DNA of 64,000 nt from Notospermus geniculatus (GCA_002633025.1 NMRB01000092.1:328937-392936); one strand, 5' to 3'; positions 43,876 through 55,130 are shown, numbered from the stretch's first letter. Translations and numbers: made by a program. Notes: generated by a model from the letters alone, not told the origin.

Positions 43876-44060
43876 AGCACAAAACATTTTCGTAGATAAA
43901 GGACGAGCAGGATATTTCTAACCTCTCCTAGTTATCTTTCAACCTTAATGCTGAACTGCATGAACAAAAACTGGAGATTCCAGCTTTGAAAATAGTCACT
44001 ACCCCACGGTGGTGGTCGAGAGAAATGCAAACGACCATAAGGCACTTTCAAAACACCTCC

Positions 44061-44786
44061 AGAACATGATAGATTACCAGGCTATTTGGTGGCGCCACTG
44101 TGCTCACCCTGAGTCTGTCAATGGAGCAACATCGAGAGATGGCGTCCAATGACGTCCGCAGGTCGACGGCATTACGTTCTTTCCGAACCAGAATGTAAAG
44201 TTGGTCACCCTCTATAATATTCACTTCTTGTTGACATTTATCGTCTTACTCAAGCACCAGTTGAAAACATTTATGCCTTTAAAAACAATGCAACACTCAT
44301 TTGACGTATATCAGATCACATTACATATACGTTGAGGACAATAAATTATTTTATTCCTTTGGCCATAATTACCGTAACCAATTAAATATTCTTTTTTCTA
44401 CAAATACAGACACATCGCACGAATCATGTATGTATTGTTGCTCAGATCAAGTACATTGCGTTACTGTGAAAATGATATATTCAAATAACTACGGCAAAAG
44501 AAATCAAATAAGATTTATATGCAACATGTTTGCAATGGTACCAAATGGAGTTTCTGAAACTCGGACGAGTGGTGTATTATTTGTTGATGCCGACGTTTTT
44601 GCCATTGATTTCAACTGGGCACAAGCACTAAAGAACCCTGACCAACCTCATACACAGGTTCCCACGGATCGTACTAAGTCTACCAGGCTCTGTCACTTGG
44701 ACACTATCTCTTGATGTGTCTCGATTGAAAGCCTGAGATTGAATACAGTGGCGCCACCAAATAGGCCGGTAGTCTTTCATGTTCTT
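44061..44786. mobile_element. 726-bp element with about 65-bp inverted repeats, nested
   Basis: The arms share AGAACATGATAGATTACC-like and CTATTTGGTGGCGCCACTGT sequence. A 137-codon plus-strand frame (44301-44714) lies in the centre. It has several cysteines but matches no family I recognise and is not called as a gene. Confidence 0.7.
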
Positions 44787-44867
44787 TAGCGTGTTCGATT
44801 ACTTCCACCGGCCAGGCACTAGCGCTTTTCTCACACATGCACATTGGAGGCCCGGGATTGGAGGCCA

Positions 44868-45000
44868 GTAAAAGAACGCTGTCGTGTCAGACACGAGTAA
44901 AGTGTCATGGCGGATGCGCTCTGATTGGCTGAATATCCGCCACGTGATACTTTACTCGTCTCTAACACGACAGCGTTCGGTACTTTTGCACGCCAATGTA
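44868..45000. repeat. Fold-back stem with ACGCTGTCGTGT arms
   Basis: AAGAACGCTGTCGTGT, ACGAGTAAAGT and GGCGGA occur inverted on the two sides of a short loop. Confidence 0.7.
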
Positions 45001-45365
45001 CACATGTATGCGAGGGCTGTGTGCATCTCATGATCGGAAGTGACATCATGCTTTGCATCTTGGGAAGGATCCACGAGAAGCCCACCTCGGCGGGTAGGGC
45101 TAGTCGCGCCTGGTCCGAGCAAGCCCCGATGACGCAGTTCCGGTGTAAACGAACGCTGTAGAGCCTGTTCCGAGCTAGCTCGTGGGAGTAAACGAATGGC
45201 CTACTTGAGAAACTTCGAAAGGCGTTCGCAATTCTGTAGACCGCCAGAGTGCGGCGCTGTGGTTTTTGCTCATGCAGTTCAGCTTGATACCTGTTTTCAC
45301 CAACATATATTTCAGATACGAGACGTTTGACCCATTATCATTATCCTCAAAATTGAAAAAAGGTA

Positions 45366-46147
45366 TTGGTGAGCTGGCCTTGAGGCATTCTCACCACTAA
45401 AATCTTTACACTTTTAAAAGTGGGTCAATTTTTCGCCTCCATTTTCTCCTTTTTCATTCACGTAATCTACTGATTATCGACGCAATAGCTAATCATTTGG
45501 CGTGCAATTGTGTCCCCTGCTAAGCAATTTAAATAATATAATCGGCTTTGTGCTTTTTGGACGATTTTTGGACCAAATGACGAGATTATTTAGGATCATT
45601 TTCATGCGGGTCCTCTGACCTCGAGTCCTATTGCACTGTAGGCCTATAGCGGAGCGGCTGTAACAGGCAGGGGACCAGGTGTTGCACAGTAAAAATGGTG
45701 GACATTCTTTTCATCACTTGAGAAGTTAGACCCATTGTGATACCTTTTCTAACCCTTCATTAGGTAAGGCACTCATTCTTTCATGTGTAGCAACAACTTC
45801 CATAACTAAGACGATTCAAATACTTGGACATTTCCACAGTCTTCCTGACTGCTTTGCATACACTACATCGATCGTGTGTTCATGGATGAACCAGGTCATG
45901 GTAATAAAACATACAGTATTCAGGTCTCACCACACAGGGGAACTTAGGACAATTAATGCTCGTGGCTTCCAACATGTCCTAAACGGTAGGTTCTAAACAA
46001 CTTCCCGATGGCCATACCTAGACAAGCCTGGTTTCTCTGGCCATCGATGGTGGCGCTGACTGATAGGCCTATTTACGGTACATTTGGCCTCTGCCCCTCG
46101 CCCTCGGTCTCATGCCAGCGAACCGTTGTTGCCATTTGGCTTGTCCA
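45366..46147 (-). mobile_element. About 780-bp repeat unit inserted in the pseudogene
   Basis: Inverted copies of its parts lie at 60330-60530 (ACGGCAACAACGGTTCGC) and 62305-62705 (CATCCATAAACACACGATCG to CGTCCAAAAA), in the same order but separated there by about 1.8 kb. The edges here are fixed by the homology break to the 28559 gene. No coding sequence. Confidence 0.65.
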
Positions 46148-46407
46148 ATCTCATTTAGTTATAATCCCTGGCTATTGCCTGTTTCCGTATGACGACGTGA
46201 CGAATTTTCCTCCGTGATTGTGAATTACAAAGCATTAGAAAAAATGCAGTCCGTTTCTTATGATGGCGCATTGTCTCAAGAATGTGGTGCATCATGGGAT
46301 CATAACCAAAATATTCTTTGACGAAGTATGCTGCGAAGATTTCACCAGTGACGTTTTGGTTAGACTTTGATTCTGAGAAACCCGAAAATAAAAACCGTAA
46401 ATATCAT

Positions 46408-46746
46408 GGGCTGTATTCAAAAAGGGTATTTAAAACTTAGACGCGTGTAACTTCGTCAAGTGCACGGTGGAAGTGTGTGCATTTAGTGAAGTTACACGCG
46501 TCTAGGTATTGGATCTCAAATGCATTGCTTGACTTCCGACGTACGACGTAAAGGGAGCCACCTAGTGGCAGTAATACGAACTACAAAAATGCATTACAAA
46601 ATGAACATGTAATAAGTCGGGTCAATTCGCCGACCACGTAGTTAATCCTTGGTTTGGAGAGTGGCGCGCTGGCGCCGACTGTCGAGAAAGTAGCAATACC
46701 GTGGTGCTTTAAATCGCGCGGTGATCATCCTTTTTGAATACGGCCC
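46408..46746. mobile_element. 339-bp element with GGGCTGTATTCAAAAAGGG ends
   Basis: Same end type as 31549-32376. It contains an inner palindrome around CTTAGACGCGTGTAACTTC (46436-46506). It abuts the first TTAA-associated element. Confidence 0.7.
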
Positions 46747-46749
46747 TAA

Positions 46750-47381
46750 AGGCTCGTCTACACGATCATACATTTGTTCAAAACATCATTATACATTTGT
46801 ATGATGATGTCCAAGCTTGTTTGTCGATTTCTGTCTTGCGACAATGCAGCTAAAATTTTGAACATCATCATACATTGTTCAAAACCGCATCATAGACTTG
46901 TACGATGATGCAACCAACATGTATGATGATGTTCAAATTTGTATGATGATGTTCATGGACAAATGTATGATCGTGTGGACTGTTTTCCCAACAAACCTGA
47001 ACATGTATGATGATGTTCAAATTTTTAGCTGCATGTTTCATCTTGCCAATGCAAAACATCCAAAAAAATGTGTGATGATGTTCAGGGACAAATGTATGAT
47101 CGTGTGGACGGTTTTCCCAACAAACTTGAACAGCATCCAACATTATCCTTTCTCCATCATACTTCATCATACAAAGTCCATGAATGTTGGACTGTAGATC
47201 GAAATCCACAACAAACTTGAACATCATCATGCAAGTGTATGATGCTGTTTTGAACAATGTATGATGATGTTCAAAATTTTAGCTGCATTGTCACAAGACA
47301 GAAATCGACACACAAGCTTGGACATCATCATACAAATGTATGACGATGTTTTGAACAAATGTATGATCGTGTAGACGAGCC
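46750..47381. mobile_element. TTAA-associated inverted-repeat element, copy 1
   Basis: It starts GGCTCGTCTACACGATCATA and ends with the complement. The arms are made of ATCATCATACATTTGT-type words that are palindromic among themselves. TTAA lies at its right junction (47382-47385) and the altered CTAA at its left. Confidence 0.8.
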
Positions 47382-47385
47382 TTAA

Positions 47386-47904
47386 GGTCCGTCTACACGA
47401 TCATACATTTGTTCAAAACACCATCATACATTTGTATGATGATGTTCAAGTTTGTTGTATGATGAACTATGATGGGAAAAAAAAAACGAAAAGAAATTGG
47501 AGGGAAAGTTCCTTATTGTTTCAAAATAGATCTCACAATAGCCTCGTGAGTGGTGTTGCTGCATTAGCAATAATGGCAGTGACCCGTCGTCGAAAAGGCA
47601 AAGGAGTAGGAAGGGGTGTCAAAATGGGTTAAACGATGGATCAGGAGAAGTGAGTTTGGAACCTTAAGGGCTACCACTTTGTACATGTCACATGTTGCAC
47701 TTGTGCAACGTGACATAAACCTTCTGTTTGGTAAATGGCTTGAAATGTTGTGGGATGCTGTGAACATTTGTTGGCAAGATGAAACGTGCAGCTAAAAATT
47801 TGAACATCATCATACATGTTGGATGGTGTTCAAGTTTATTGGGAAAACGGTGTATACGATCATACATCTGTTCATGAACAACTGTATGATCGTGTAGACG
47901 GGCT
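47386..47904. mobile_element. TTAA-associated element, copy 2 (different centre)
   Basis: Bounded by TTAA on both sides (47382-47385 and 47905-47908) and with the same CGTCTACACGATCATAC ends. The centre (47470-47770) is unrelated to copies 1 and 3. Confidence 0.8.
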
Positions 47905-47908
47905 TTAA

Positions 47909-48496
47909 AGTCTCGTCTACACGATCATACATTTGTTCAAAACATCGTCATACATTTGTATGATGATGTCCAAGCTTGTTTGTCGATTACTGTCTTGTGA
48001 CAATGCAGCTAAAATTTTGAACATCATCATACATTGTTCAAAACAGCATCATAGACTTGTATGATGATGTTCAAGTTTGTTGTGGATTTCCATCTACTGT
48101 CCAACATTCATGGACATTGTATGACGAAGTATGATGGAGAAAGGATGATGTTGGATGCTGTTCAAGTTTGTTGGGAAAACCGTCCACACGATCATACACT
48201 TGTCCCTGAACATCATCACACATTTTTTGGGGGATGTTTTGCATTGGCAAGATGAAACATGCAGCTAAAAATTTGAACATCATCATATACATGTTCATCT
48301 TTTTGGGAAAACAGTCCACACGATCATACATTTGTCCTCAACATCATGACACAAATTTCAACATCATCATACATATGTTGGTTGCTGTTCAAGTTTGTTG
48401 CGAAAACAGCCTACACAATCAAATATCTGTCCATGAACATCATCATACAATTGTATGAGGATGTTTTGAACAAATGTATGATCGTGTAGACGGGCC
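47909..48496. mobile_element. TTAA-associated element, copy 3 (inverted relative to copy 1)
   Basis: It reads as the reverse complement of copy 1 over most of its length, with the same AAACCGTCCACACGATC and ATGTTTTGCATTGGCAAG phrases. TTAA is on both sides (47905-47908 and 48497-48500). Short frames on both strands of copies 1 and 3 mirror each other and are by-products. Confidence 0.8.
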
Positions 48497-48552
48497 TTAA
48501 GATATTCCGAGTCTTCCATTATTTCCCCATTCTTCCATTATTTTTCATTCGT

Positions 48553-49620
48553 CTAGACTGCAGATATGATATCGATGAATCTGAAACTGTTCTTTCTGCG
48601 GGACTCGCAAGGAAATAGAAAGATTTCACCGCGCAATGAGAATGCAACACTGAGCTTGGCAATGTCAAAACTGTACATGGGAGGAAATGAGAGCGCGATT
48701 GGTGGAAAGGAACTAGAAGGAGAGATCAATGGTTCTCTTGGTTTACAGAGGATCACGAAGCCAGCTAACCGACCAGACATGGTGTAGGTAGAGTTGACAC
48801 GTTTCACGTGCCATCTTAGACATGACTGATATCTGTGACTCCAGTAGATTTCATCAGACCAAGCACGCCATGGATAACGTGGAGAATCCGTGAAGGTAGT
48901 TTGTTCACACCTGTAATTTTTATTTCTTCTGTAGATACAAAAGCGTGCGCCACGTGATGTATCACCAAAACGACAAATTACATCCTCGTATTCTGTGAAC
49001 GTTAAAAAACTACAATGGCTCTTTTTGTGTGGAATTTCCAAAGTTATGCCAGATGATAAAATTGCTGTCATAGTCAACTTATCCAATGTAATATTGTAGA
49101 CTAACGACGAAAGTTGAAATTGAGCCGGGTCGCAAGCTACCACAACTCTATTTCCCCTCCCGAAGGTTAGATAGTAAACGACGAGTTTAAAACACGGATT
49201 CGACGGACGTATGGACAATTGATATTTTTGAGATATGTCGAATACGTCACGAAGATGAGACTTGGCACTGTCCCCGTCAGTGAGCACCAAAAAGCGCTTT
49301 TTGAAAAATATTTTTGAGTACCCAGGATACCCAAGAGTTTTGTCATATTCAAATACGTGTTTTAAACGAAACGTGTTTTCATAATAAGAATAAAAATTAA
49401 TTCTAAATCTAGACAGTCCTCCTCTTGATATCATAAGATATTCAGATATTTCATCGTACCACCATGAATCCATGTTACCATGGAATATAAAGGGTGGTCT
49501 GAGAAAGGCCCGGCCCTTGTACACGAACATGTGGTTGTCCTGATGAATAAAAACAGAAGTAACTTCATGTGAAAAATATCCGATCAACCGAGTAATGTTC
49601 CTGCAACATTTATGGTACCC
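48553..49620 (-). CDS. Unrecognised protein, large exon (about 344 codons or more)
   Basis: An open frame runs leftward from at least 49620 to a stop at 48553. No ATG marks the start: the first clear homology-neutral stretch is TRLIGYFSHEVTSVF, and the frame stays open upstream past a possible acceptor (AAATGTTGCAG at about 49611-49621), so an exon beginning there is the best reading. The protein is rich in aromatic residues (WWYDEISEYLM, RINFYSYYENTF) with a regular hydrophobic alternation suggestive of beta strands. It contains FLVLTDGDS...DVFDIS, which is similar in spacing to FLVVVTDSDSDF...FRIS of the 28559 protein. A proline-rich strand (SPSSSFPPIALSFPP) lies near the end. Function unknown; relation to the other two large exons is suggested, not shown. 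Confidence 0.55.
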   Translation of the reverse strand, partial: GYHKCCRNITRLIGYFSHEVTSVFIHQDNHMFVYKGRAFLRPPFIFHGNMDSWWYDEISEYLMISRGGLSRFRINFYSYYENTFRLKHVFEYDKTLGYPGYSKIFFKKRFLVLTDGDSAKSHLRDVFDISQKYQLSIRPSNPCFKLVVYYLTFGRGNRVVVACDPAQFQLSSLVYNITLDKLTMTAILSSGITLEIPHKKSHCSFLTFTEYEDVICRFGDTSRGARFCIYRRNKNYRCEQTTFTDSPRYPWRAWSDEIYWSHRYQSCLRWHVKRVNSTYTMSGRLAGFVILCKPREPLISPSSSFPPIALSFPPMYSFDIAKLSVAFSLRGEIFLFPCESRRKNSFRFIDIISAV

Positions 49621-50127
49621 GGTCCTAACTATTTTACATGGGCCTAGCGCGTTCCTGCATCTGATTAGCCGATGGTGGCGCAGGTGGTAACTATAGGGAA
49701 GTACATTGTATTATGTTGACACCTTTTCTATTTTTAACATGCGAAACCCCCCTTCGTGATTGGTGGATTTCCTAGTGTGTCAAAGGTCGGTCATTCTATC
49801 TGCATTTCCGGTAGGTCAGTCATATTCGGAAGTGAATAGATTTACATGATTTACATGTAAAATTCACAGATGACGTCACTGACAGAATTCCTCCAAAATG
49901 GCGGCCAATACTGGTCCCAACAAACAAGCCACATCCGATTGCAGCGCGCAGGTTCGTACGATCAAGTACTATATAGCTGCGCTTCTAGTAAAAGTAAACA
50001 CCCGTTCTCAAGCAGCTGTTTGAATGTACATGTATTCTACACTGGTGGACAGAAATTTAGGGCAGTGCCAGCCAGTTTGACGTCTGATGTAAGTTTCTGC
50101 CTGTTAAGAATCAGAAGAAGATGAATG
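49621..50127. other. No further gene seen
   Basis: A few short frames; the first exons of the 48553 gene should lie here or further right but cannot be recognised. Confidence 0.35.
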
Positions 50128-50602
50128 GTCGTATTCAAACAAAAAGGGTGCATACTGGTTTTGTATTGCCAGTCTGGCATCATGTCTCACGTTCGAGTAA
50201 GAGTAATAATCTGGAACGTCTCCGGAACTCATTGTCGGTGTACTTGTCAAAGTCAAAATTATATTTTCTTCGCAAGTGACCAACATTTTGTTTCAATCTT
50301 TCAATATTTTCCAATGTGTTGAGCCACATATACGCCACTTTGGTAAATAAACGTTTTTTTATTTACTTGAGTGAAGGCTAAGGGAGGTATACCACCCACT
50401 CAACATTCACTCCAAAATAATGACTTGGGTGAGTGTGAGTGAGGTCTCTGAAAGGTTCAAGTGTGAGGTAGATCTTTCACTCATTGAGTCTTGAGTGACA
50501 CTCATTGAGTGTCAAGTGATACTCAATGAGTGTGAGTGTGAGTGAGCTTTCAGAATACGGGCCTAAGTCTTAATCGCGCGATGCTCACCCTTTTTGAAAT
50601 GT
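50128..50602. repeat. Degenerate GAGTGTGAGTG array between GTATTCA-type ends
   Basis: TGGTCGTATTCAAACAAAAAG on the left and CACCCTTTTTGAAATG on the right resemble the ends of the 31549 and 46408 family. Inside, 50370-50545 is a degenerate repeat of GAGTG with hairpins such as CACTCATTGAGTG. Probably nested. Confidence 0.5.
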
Positions 50603-51234
50603 TTTGGCTTGAATAAAGTCTAGAACACATTTTGATCATGTTTTTTAAAGCTTTCATTTCTGCACTTCCAATTTGGATTGTTGTTAATTTCAAGTGGTTT
50701 CAACATATGTCTTGTTATGACATAACTGGTCAGACATGTTATGTAACACAAGTGTGTCATCAACTGTGAGTAATTGAAGCTTTATTCGTAAGAAACAATG
50801 AAGAAAAAACGGGAAAAAAAACGAGTATTTGTTTGTAAATACCTTTGATGAACAAGGGCGAGAATTGCCTTATTGTCATTAACCTCATTGCATAATTGCC
50901 ACTGATTATGTAATTCACTGAAGTTGTAGCAAGAGGAAAGAAGGACCCTTCCCACAATATATGAACACAAGTTGAGTTCATTACATTCATTAACAGGCAG
51001 AAACTTACATCAATTCAATCTGGCCACTGTCCTAATATTTTTGTCCAAGAATGTAACTTTGCATCGGCCTTTTAGCAAAGATCTGCCTCCAAATGGTCCA
51101 GTGGCAAATACGTATATTAAGTGTATTTTTTTTAATTTGCAGATAAATATCTATCCAGAGGTCACCAGGACGCTAGATATGTAAATATGACATCATTGTG
51201 GAAAATGATGTTGGTAGGATCAAGTCCTAGTCAA
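50603..51234. other. No gene seen
   Basis: AT-rich sequence. AGCAAAGATCTGCCTCCAAATGG-like text (51075-51100) recurs at 53080-53105, a minor dispersed repeat. Confidence 0.4.
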
Positions 51235-51236
51235 TA

Positions 51237-52215
51237 CAGGGTGTTTCAAAAAAGTATACATTTAGAAAATTGTCTCCCAGATAGTATTTTTATTAGTTTT
51301 CAGAAATCTCTTATCTGGTTTCAGTAGACCTTGGTCTCTTCCTTTGTTTGCCATCATATCAATCATTATCGGTTCCGCATGAGCGAGCACAGGCGATTTA
51401 CTTGTTCCCAATTTGAAATGCCTTGCGCACGGATATGAAACGGTTAAAACAAAATTACTCACCGTGGTTGTAAAATGTGGACATGTGCTTTGCACCTCCT
51501 AAACTCCCAAACAAATTCAATTAACCCATTACCCTCCACAAGCCCACAAACTTGGGACCTTGAATTTGACCTTCTGATTAAAGCGACAAGAAGACAATGG
51601 CGCCATGGAAATCTTGCAGGAATTAAGGTTCTTGATCGTTTTAACATCACAAATGCACATTTTAGTCCTCCACGTGCCCACCATTTCGCTCCAAACACAC
51701 TTAAGCTCTCCTGAGCATGTCGTGAACAGCTCGTCTACGTAATCGTTGCCGGATCTTGCCTCAAACCATCAACCTCAGCAGTTACATTTACTTGAAATGA
51801 AAGGTGTAATGTCTTAATTTCCATGTGCCATTGCTTTCTTGAACCATTGTGTTGTCATTATCATAAGGACATGAAGGAGGTCAAATTCAAGGTCCCAAGT
51901 GTGTGGGCTTCTGGAGGGTAAAGGGTTAATGGAATTTGTTTGGGAGTTTAGGAGATACAAAGCACATGTCCACATTTTACAACCACGGTGAATAATTCTG
52001 TTTTAACCCTTTCACATTCGTGCGCAAGCCACTTCAAATTGTGAACAAGTAAATCGCCTGTGCTCGCTCATGGGGAACCGATAATGGTCGATATGATGGC
52101 AAACAAAGGAAGAGACCAAGGTCTACTGAAACCAGATAAGAGATTTCTGAAAACTAATAAAACTACTATCTGGGAGACAATTTTCTAAATGTATACATTT
52201 TTTTGAAACACCCTG
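51237..52215. mobile_element. 979-bp Tc1/mariner-type non-autonomous element
   Basis: The arms of about 337 bp (51237-51572 and 51878-52215) begin CAGGGTGTTTCAAAAAAGT, with TA outside both ends (51235-51236 and 52216-52217). The ends and the TA target fit Tc1/mariner. The 305-base centre is non-coding. Confidence 0.85.
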
Positions 52216-52224
52216 TATAGTGTA

Positions 52225-53014
52225 CACTCACTGGCCATATAAGTATTGCAACATAGTTTTTTTCTGGATTTCTCTCATGCCTTTACTACTTTTACATCTA
52301 TTTTCAAATATATAGGGGGAATATAGCAGAACATGCTGTTGTCCATACGGACTGGAAAATCTCACCATTGATGAAAATATCAAGCCATGAAAAAGAAATA
52401 TCAAAACATGAAAATGACAAAATCTTCGCGTGATACTGGATCATTCTTTCCTTTTCACGATAATCAAGCCTAATGATAAGCATGTACTGACAAGAAAAAA
52501 AAAAGAAAAATATCAACTGCGAACAAAGATATTTGATATTATCGAAAATTATCAAAAACTGAAAAAATGCGATTTTGCATGAGATTACGCTGTTGATGTA
52601 AAGCTGACATTCCATGTGTTCCAAAATGCCAGTTTCATCCAATGAAAAGCTACAGTTATCAAGAAAACTTAACTTTTCTAAAAAAACCTCGATTTTTGAA
52701 AAAAATTGCGTCATTTTTTCAAGTCAAATAACACGAAAATGATGCGTATTTTCAGCTTAATTTTTCACAGTTGTGAATGAATTTCCGTTGTCTCCATTTT
52801 GTAAAAACAATAGTCTTGCACTTCAAAATGTTCGAGATCTCAAATCGGTGATATTTTGATATTCTGATATCTCCGTGATATATTCACTTTTCCGTAAAAC
52901 TTTTCGAACCAACAGGCTTATTACTATACACCACATTTGAAAATCAAAGACTGATGACTGACTACCAAGAAATTAAGAAAAAACCTATGTTGCACTACTT
53001 ATGGCCAGTGAGTT
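52225..53014. mobile_element. 790-bp Tc1/mariner-type element, copy 1
   Basis: CACTCACTGGCCATATAAG and, on the other strand of the right end, the same word with small changes. TA is on both sides (52223-52224 and 53015-53016). The interior is AT-rich and carries many ATATCAAAAC words. It starts nine bases after the preceding element ends. A second copy lies at 55567-56318 in the same orientation. Confidence 0.8.
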
Positions 53015-53133
53015 TATGTACAAAATACCCGTTCCGAAGAAGCTGTTTAAAGTATGTATTCTAAGTTTGCATCGCACTTTGAGCGAAGATCTGCCTCAAA
53101 ACGGTTTGACCTGTGTTTATTGTGGATATAAGC

Positions 53134-54100
53134 TTACATATTGTAAATATGCATATATTTGGAGGATAACGTCTCAGGCGCGTCTTCGATAAGAATTTCA
53201 TGCATTTTCCCCAAAACATCGAATCCAAAATAGATTCCGAATTTCACGTCGTACATGTTAAATCGAGTTAACACCTTGACAAGAACTGATTCGATTCGAC
53301 CCCGGTACAACCTTTCCGTACCGTGACAAATCGCTGGGCTAATATCATACCCTACCAATAATCGGGAGCTCCGGACTTTGTATTTAGTCAGAAAAATGTA
53401 TCGCATTACTGAATTAGGATGACCGTTTATGAAAAACCCTGAATCTATTGGATAATCTGCGATAATTTTAAGGAAGGCTATTTCTTTTTGACTTTTCTTG
53501 TACAAAAAGATTTTGGTGTTAAATACATCATTCCTGCTTCTTTTACGGAAACATAACAGATAACCAAACAGTGGTTGCAGAGCATTGCATTTTCGGTACA
53601 AAATCATTCCATTAGCAAGCTGTGCTGTTTGTTTGTGGAAAACGATGTCGTATACTGCAAATGAACTGATATTCAAATGAAAATAGTTACGCTCAATTAC
53701 AAATGTGTAAGCTTTCATTTGCTTCCATACATGAAATTGAAATTGCCCATTTTTAGGTAAACTATTGATGCCAGCTCCAAACCAGGTTCGAAACATGGCT
53801 CTCTCTTTTTTGCCAAAGACTAACTTACTCAGACGGTTTTTGCTGAAATCAAACATGAATATGATTTTGTGGCTGGTTTGACGGAAATATAAGATATTTT
53901 CACAGCTTGCTTTCGCTTCTACATATTTGAACGTATTCCGAGGTGGCCACGCATTATATTTCAAAGTGTACACATGGCCAGTTTTGTTGTATTTAAACAC
54001 CAAGAGATTATCTTTTGACATAGCCATTAAGTATCCGTTTGGGTAACCAAATCCGTAATAGAAAATGTATATTTCGAGCGGCACTGGTGGCAGAATACGA
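53134..54100 (-). CDS. Unrecognised protein, large exon (316 codons)
   Basis: The open frame runs from about 54084 to a stop at 53134. The first codon is not an ATG; an acceptor-like TTCTGCCACCAG precedes it (near 54085-54096), which would make this an internal or last exon. It opens with YGFGYPNGYLMAMSKDN, similar in position and wording to GFGNGYIKSLF of the 28559 exon. It has many aromatic, beta-strand-like stretches (IIFMFDFSKN, YIFLTKYKV, KFGIYFGFDVLG). A possible AATAAA lies 13 bases past the stop (53116-53121, minus strand). Function unknown. Confidence 0.55.
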
Positions 54101-55058
54101 ACTTTACGAAAAGGACCAATCCGAACGTAACCGTGCTGTAATTACATACGTGTACATCTACAAATATGAGCAGTGTGAATATCGTCTGCCGGTCACCAAT
54201 TCCAGCAAACTCCTCACAGCGCCACCTATCTCCATTCTTCCGATATAGTGACACTGCACCCAAACCGGTACTATTTGCGCGGAGGACTTAGCAGACGACG
54301 TGAACAAAACACACCGAAATAAGGATTTTTGTGCATGTCAACAACTGAATCGACGTGTATTAGCCCTCTTAGATTAGTAGCTTCTATAACAACAGATAAA
54401 AATGTGATCTAGACCTAGGCTGGGGTTGAAAACGAATGTTTTATCAAGTCACTTTTCCCCATGCATCGCTGTGTACAAAAATGTACAGACGCGTACAGCT
54501 CGATTAAATGTCTAAATTTGCGGTTATTCGGGCCTAAGAAACTTACCTGCGTCATCCATTCATTCACGTGTGTTTCGAATATAATATCCATTTAGATTAT
54601 ACAAGACAAAACCTCCTGATTAAATGAAAATCGTTCGAAATGATGGTTGAAGCGAGGGCACACACGATGTTTACATTAACTTGCAAACACACGTGCTCTA
54701 CGATATACGCCTTCCCATTGGTTCACAGATTCAGTGGCATCTAAAACGTGGCAGGATTTAGACGGAACACCGAGCCGCACCGAACCGCCTTTCTCGTAAA
54801 ATTGTTCCAAGAATAATAGTTCATTCTAGCGAGATTTTTTGCTCTTTTCCACAACTTTTTAACTGTGTGACTTTGTTTTACGTCTACCTAAATACTGTTG
54901 CCAATATTTTGCTATAAAATTGGCGAATAAAAGTTTTCACAAGATTCTTGTGAAACCGGAGAAGTATTGGTACCAGAGACGTTAGTGGAGCCATCATAAA
55001 ATGCGGAACGGAACCTTAGATTGCAATTCCAGGTGTATTATTATCCAGTTTTATCATT
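54101..55058. other. No gene seen
   Basis: Possible upstream part of the 53134 gene, but no exon can be supported. Two CTTGTGAA-type hairpins (AAGATTCTTGTGAAAC) near 54940. Confidence 0.35.
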
Positions 55059-55130
55059 TTTAGCTCGCAGGGTGAGCTTTAGTCCTTTCGCAGTGTCCTT
55101 TGGTACATTCACCCAGGAGAGCACGTATGG
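55059..55130 (+). repeat. Partial head of the AGCTCAC-type repeat
   Basis: TTTAGCTCGCAGGGTGAGC resembles the hairpin starts at 8551, 21921 and 63186, without the GTCCGTC run. Confidence 0.45.

Larger units (their letters stand above)
43950..45283. mobile_element. 1.3-kb insertion in the pseudogene, GCTGAACTGCATGA ends
   Basis: The left end GCTGAACTGCATGAACAAAAAC and, on the other strand of the right end, GCTGAACTGCATGAGCAAAAAC match, and the ends fall exactly at the break in homology to 28559. TTAAT and TTGAT flank it as a possible imperfect 5-bp duplication. Inside lies another element (44061-44786) and a hairpin (44868-45000). Confidence 0.7.
43876..46402 (-). pseudogene. Shattered relative of the 28559-29581 gene
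   Basis: Three collinear pieces match the 3' part of that gene: 43876-43949 (to 28510-28588, across its stop and 3' flank), 45284-45370 (to 28583-28671; shared ATATTTCAGATACGAGACG) and 46148-46402 (to 28660-28947; shared AAAAAATGCAGTCCGTTTCT and GGTGCATCATGGGATC). The gaps are filled by two unrelated insertions, 43950-45283 and 45366-46147. Small deletions within the pieces break the frame, so this is a dead copy. It supports the 28559 sequence being a duplicated unit, not a chance open frame. Confidence 0.75.

Noticed and set aside
44301-44714. 137-codon frame with several cysteines
   Set aside because: It sits in the centre of a nested inverted-repeat element, has no recognised domain, and has no conserved copy in the window to support it.
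46868-48458. Several 65-130-codon frames with MYDDV or HEHHH-like repeats
   Set aside because: They arise from the ATCATCATAC words of the TTAA-associated elements and mirror each other on both strands.
52304-52714. 136-codon minus-strand frame rich in Phe, Ile and Leu, as in a membrane protein
   Set aside because: It lies within an AT-rich non-autonomous element; the second copy at 55567 does not keep the frame.
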